Source of the DNA: Putridiphycobacter sp965230485
GTDB lineage: Bacteria > Bacteroidota > Bacteroidia > Flavobacteriales_D > Crocinitomicaceae
Direction: 5' to 3'
Length of the DNA: 64,000 nucleotides
Assembly (NCBI GenBank): GCA_965230485.1
Contig: CBDDLA010000001.1
Span: 1,116,001 to 1,180,000, forward strand
Made by a program: the position numbers and the translations under genes. The notes beneath the pieces are model-generated. The model worked only from the letters and a program-made list of their open reading frames with translations, had not been told where the DNA came from and searched no databases. Every line of letters begins with the position of its first letter. Within the stretch, counting starts at the first letter, position 1. Below are positions 61,222 through 64,000 of this stretch, piece after piece.

Positions 61222-61253
61222 ATAAAAACGGGAAGCTATATTAGCCTCCCGTT
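61222..61253 (-). terminator. Terminator of the gldKLMN operon
   Basis: AACGGGA and TCCCGTT arms form a ~12-bp stem with one mismatch (61227-61253), followed on the minus strand by TTTTTATT. It lies 25 bp after the gldN stop. Confidence 0.85.
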
Positions 61254-61277
61254 CAAAATTCTTAGATTAAGGTTAGA

Positions 61278-62291
61278 CTAGAAACTCCACAAGTCATGTT
61301 CAAAATTAAAAATATCAGTTTTAATTTTTTCGGACTCAAGAAGTGCATCAACACCAGCTTTATAGGTATCGATATCTCTATCATACAAATTAGATTCTTT
61401 CACAATGTAGGACGTAAATTTCCGTTTCCAGAATAAATCATCAAATGACATCCTTTGTGCATCATTTTGAGAACTGTGAACAAAGAAGTTCTGGAATACG
61501 TATCGACATTGCGGAAAATATAACCAAAATAACTCTCTAAACCCTGTGATATTGCCATTATTATCTCTCGCATATACCATTGGTGCAATTCCAAGGATTC
61601 TAGTTTCTTGAACGGAACGTTCTTTGTCTACAAAAACTTGTTCCTTGATTTTATATTGCACAATATCTTGCGATTTAAACCATAACGTATCACTTGGTGG
61701 ATAAACTTCTTCCATAAAACCATCATCTCCCATAACCATACTATCTTCATCTGGATAAAGTAGACTCTTTAAAGGAGAAGCGAATGGATCCAATTTTTCG
61801 GTTCCAATGTATACAAACATTCTGTCTTTAAAATCCTTATCATTGTAGTAGTTTCCTCCTGGAGTACTTGGACTAACGGGATATTTAAATAAATCTCCAT
61901 CCTTCCAAGCTTCCCAATCAGGATTAAACGGGGAATACAATGTCAACTCGCCAGTCATAACATGATGCCGAATAATGGTCCATAAACTCCATCTTGTTGT
62001 ATTCTTTTTCCACATCCCTTCTTCGATATCATCTAACGGATAATATAATGGATGATTAAACTTTTCTCTCAAATCAATCACTTGCCAGACTTTCTTACTC
62101 CAAACAACGTCAGCTTCCCTTACATATTCATAAGGTACTACTTTTTTAGTTGGAATATTAGATTCCATATAGACTCCATCCATAACACCTGGTGCAGGAT
62201 AAGAAATTGGCCCTCTCACATCATCTCCTTGCGCAATTACTTGTACACCAAAAAGACAAATCACTAATAAAATACTTAATTTTTTCATCAC
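61278..62291 (-). CDS. gldN: Gliding motility / T9SS component GldN
   Basis: A periplasmic partner of GldK that forms the ring complex of the type IX secretion system. It is 337 aa with a signal peptide (KKLSILLVICLFGVQVIAQ). Family landmarks are clear: YEYVREADVVWSKKVWQVID, LREKFNHPLYYPLDDIEEGM, RWSLWTIIRHHVMTGELTLY and FRELFWLYFPQCRYVFQNFF. It follows gldM by 17 bp and ends the operon with a terminator. Two adjacent ATGs compete for the start (62291 and 62288). Confidence 0.95.
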   Translation of the reverse strand: MMKKLSILLVICLFGVQVIAQGDDVRGPISYPAPGVMDGVYMESNIPTKKVVPYEYVREADVVWSKKVWQVIDLREKFNHPLYYPLDDIEEGMWKKNTTRWSLWTIIRHHVMTGELTLYSPFNPDWEAWKDGDLFKYPVSPSTPGGNYYNDKDFKDRMFVYIGTEKLDPFASPLKSLLYPDEDSMVMGDDGFMEEVYPPSDTLWFKSQDIVQYKIKEQVFVDKERSVQETRILGIAPMVYARDNNGNITGFRELFWLYFPQCRYVFQNFFVHSSQNDAQRMSFDDLFWKRKFTSYIVKESNLYDRDIDTYKAGVDALLESEKIKTDIFNFEHDLWSF

Positions 62292-62308
62292 TCTCTACTT
62301 TTTAATTA

Positions 62309-64000
62309 TTACCTAGGGGTAAATACACAGGCTCCTTTTCGAGTTACTCCATCAGGACCTCTATAACTAACCACCATAGTTACTTGCTTTCCTCTTGATT
62401 GCTTAAGTACACTGGCTGCTTTAGCATCCAATCTTCCTCCACTACCAATTTTACCTTTAGCCATAATACCATCAACAGAGACAGTACCTTTAATGACTTT
62501 AAAATTAACTCCTGTCAATGGTACAGACTCGTCATATCTACATGATACACCACTTGCAACATTTGCCTTCACATTTGATACACCTGGAGTTTGACCATTT
62601 GTAATACCTCCAAAATAAACTGTTGGAGCAGGCAATTTCTTTACTTTAAATTGAAAAGATCCTAAGTTAGCAGACCCTCCATTGGCTTTTTTTCCAATGA
62701 CACTTATAGTTGCCTGTCTAACACCACTTCCAACTGAAGCAATCCATGTTTTACCAGATTTTGATAAACTGCATCCACTTCCACTTAAAGATACTCTATC
62801 TGCAGGAAATCCAGAAGCTGTTCCTTCAACAATATTCTTATATCCTCTGTATAGTACTCTCATTTCAGGCAAAGCCACAACACCCATTGGTTGTCCTACT
62901 GTATAATCAAAAGACCATGGTTTTGGTACAAGTTCTCCTTTTTGTTTAACATAAATTACACCTTTAACCCTGTGAGCACCTGGTGTAGCTCCAGATAAAC
63001 CAATTGTTCCTTGTGTCTTTTTCCATTTTTCAGGAAGTGTATCGGCATCCATACCATAAGCTATTTCAGCTATTTCAGTAGAATCGTATGCCGCAATTTT
63101 AACATTTAGTGGTAACGAATCACCTTGGTTAATATATGCTGATGGCGCAAATGCCATTGGCTCAATTTTATTAAAGTTGAACATTGGTGCATCTACTTTA
63201 TCAAGCATGTGCTGAGCCGCTACTGATTCTGCATTACGAACATCCGACTTTAAAGCCGAAAACATTGCAGCAGCAGCAACAATAGGAGCGTGATCAAACA
63301 TTGCTGCAACCCAAGGAATTTCTCCAGCTCCTTGGTCGTGTCCATGTACTTTTTCTGGGTACTTTAATAAGTCATATAACTGAACAATTTTACCTGTATC
63401 AGCCGGGTTTGCCGTAGCTAATGCTTGAGCAAGACCTTCTTTTGTAGCAGTTGGCTTAAAAGTCCACTTTGTCTTTCCTTCGCTGTAATTACCGATTTTG
63501 GTAACTAAATAATCTCTGTATTCCAATAGTTTTAATCTGATACCCGAACCCTTTTCATTAGGCTTACTTCTGTCCGGGCCAACAAACAAGTTGGTTGGAA
63601 TATCGTAATTGTCGAAGTTCTGAACATCATTTAGAGATTTTAAAGTAGTTGCCAGTCCAGTTTTGGTATCTTGATCATGGTCAATCCAATCTTGACCGCC
63701 CTCTGCAACACCGATCATTTCATTAGCCAGCTGAATTAAATAATCAACCGTCTTATCAGCTTCATTTTTAACTTCTTCAGCATTACTCTGCCACTTCTTA
63801 ATATCTTTTACGTCTCCACCTGTTGTTTTCAGCGCTAAAATCTTAGCTTGAAAACCCTGATATATTGCGCCATTTTTATTTTCAATTGCACCAGTACTCA
63901 CCTCTACTTTATCATTCAATGTGATAAATGCTGCAATGACTTGTTTTGAAACGTTAAGTGCAAGTAAGGCTGTTAATACGAGATACATCATCCCGATCAT
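62309..64000 (-). CDS. gldM: Gliding motility / T9SS motor protein GldM, N-terminus cut by window edge
   Basis: GldM is the proton-driven motor partner of GldL that spans the periplasm to the GldKN ring. The window ends in the first membrane helix (MYLVLTALLALNVSKQVIAA), so roughly ten N-terminal residues are missing. Residues ~25-200 form the D1 helical domain. The D2-D4 beta domains follow, with PMAFAPSAYINQGDSLPLNV, YRGYKNIVEGTASGFPADRV and FYFGGITNGQ-like landmarks (VYFGGITNGQTPGVSN). The C-terminal domain ends MVVSYRGPDGVTRKGACVF. The visible 563 residues are somewhat longer than the ~515 aa typical of this family. gldL should lie upstream, outside the window. Confidence 0.95.
   Translation of the reverse strand: MIGMMYLVLTALLALNVSKQVIAAFITLNDKVEVSTGAIENKNGAIYQGFQAKILALKTTGGDVKDIKKWQSNAEEVKNEADKTVDYLIQLANEMIGVAEGGQDWIDHDQDTKTGLATTLKSLNDVQNFDNYDIPTNLFVGPDRSKPNEKGSGIRLKLLEYRDYLVTKIGNYSEGKTKWTFKPTATKEGLAQALATANPADTGKIVQLYDLLKYPEKVHGHDQGAGEIPWVAAMFDHAPIVAAAAMFSALKSDVRNAESVAAQHMLDKVDAPMFNFNKIEPMAFAPSAYINQGDSLPLNVKIAAYDSTEIAEIAYGMDADTLPEKWKKTQGTIGLSGATPGAHRVKGVIYVKQKGELVPKPWSFDYTVGQPMGVVALPEMRVLYRGYKNIVEGTASGFPADRVSLSGSGCSLSKSGKTWIASVGSGVRQATISVIGKKANGGSANLGSFQFKVKKLPAPTVYFGGITNGQTPGVSNVKANVASGVSCRYDESVPLTGVNFKVIKGTVSVDGIMAKGKIGSGGRLDAKAASVLKQSRGKQVTMVVSYRGPDGVTRKGACVFTPR

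Overview
The window is an AT-rich chromosomal stretch from a member of Bacteroidota, most likely order Flavobacteriales. The evidence is gene content. The end of the gldKLMN type IX secretion (T9SS) and gliding operon lies at the right edge, and several predicted surface proteins end in T9SS type A sorting domains. There is an XrtF-type exosortase with its partner membrane protein, a DUF4271-hemD pair, and a DUF6089 barrel protein. Many genes are preceded by the Bacteroidota -7 promoter element TAnnTTTG and lack clear Shine-Dalgarno sites. I cannot fix the family or genus. I see no tRNA, rRNA, CRISPR array, insertion sequence or prophage.

Layout. (1) 1-6708, minus strand: one tightly overlapping operon for a type II secretion / type IV pilus-like machine. 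It encodes a secretin (cut by the left edge), GspE ATPase, a small prepilin peptidase, three pseudopilins, GspF, a GspK-like pseudopilin with a beta-helix-like body, and a MORN/YwqK-type periplasmic protein first. (2) 6709-7158: non-coding, with inverted repeats and an orphan plus-strand terminator. (3) 7159-25342: mostly housekeeping and envelope genes. These are a DUF2867 oxidoreductase, S41 peptidase, lipoprotein MsrA, pyruvyltransferase, fused branched-chain 2-oxoacid dehydrogenase E1, dipeptidyl peptidase IV, a beta-helix lipoprotein, SpoIID, LpxB, an NlpC/P60 hydrolase, a glutaryl-CoA dehydrogenase-like enzyme, DUF4271, HemD and an exosortase partner. (4) 24848-29282, minus strand: a large T9SS cargo, a 76-residue PID-CTERM peptide, XrtF and its associated membrane protein, with a long hairpin between the peptide gene and xrtF. 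(5) 29593-46351: surface polysaccharide and surface protein region. It holds an O-antigen type ABC exporter, glycosyltransferases, hexapeptide acyltransferases including an LpxD-like enzyme, and a PIG-L deacetylase. Inside it sit a tiny T9SS protein plus two YadA-head/S74 chaperone fibre proteins, and a seven-repeat T9SS protein. (6) 46427-64000: DUF6089 barrel, nitronate monooxygenase, an M16 peptidase pair, MBOAT plus SGNH-like O-acylation pair, a Spy-like helical protein, MFS transporter, FolE, Lnt, an acyltransferase, an ABC-F ATPase, GldN and GldM (cut).

How the genes fit together. The dominant theme is the cell envelope. At least three protein export or sorting routes (T2SS-like, T9SS, exosortase) sit beside lipid A, O-antigen and glycan-acylation genes. 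The observations most worth a second look are the atypical pseudopilin set, the T9SS cargo / PID-CTERM / XrtF operon, the mini-T9SS plus twin S74 fibre cassette, and a group of genes whose TAnnTTTG element lies exactly 4 nt before the start codon, which predicts leaderless mRNAs.
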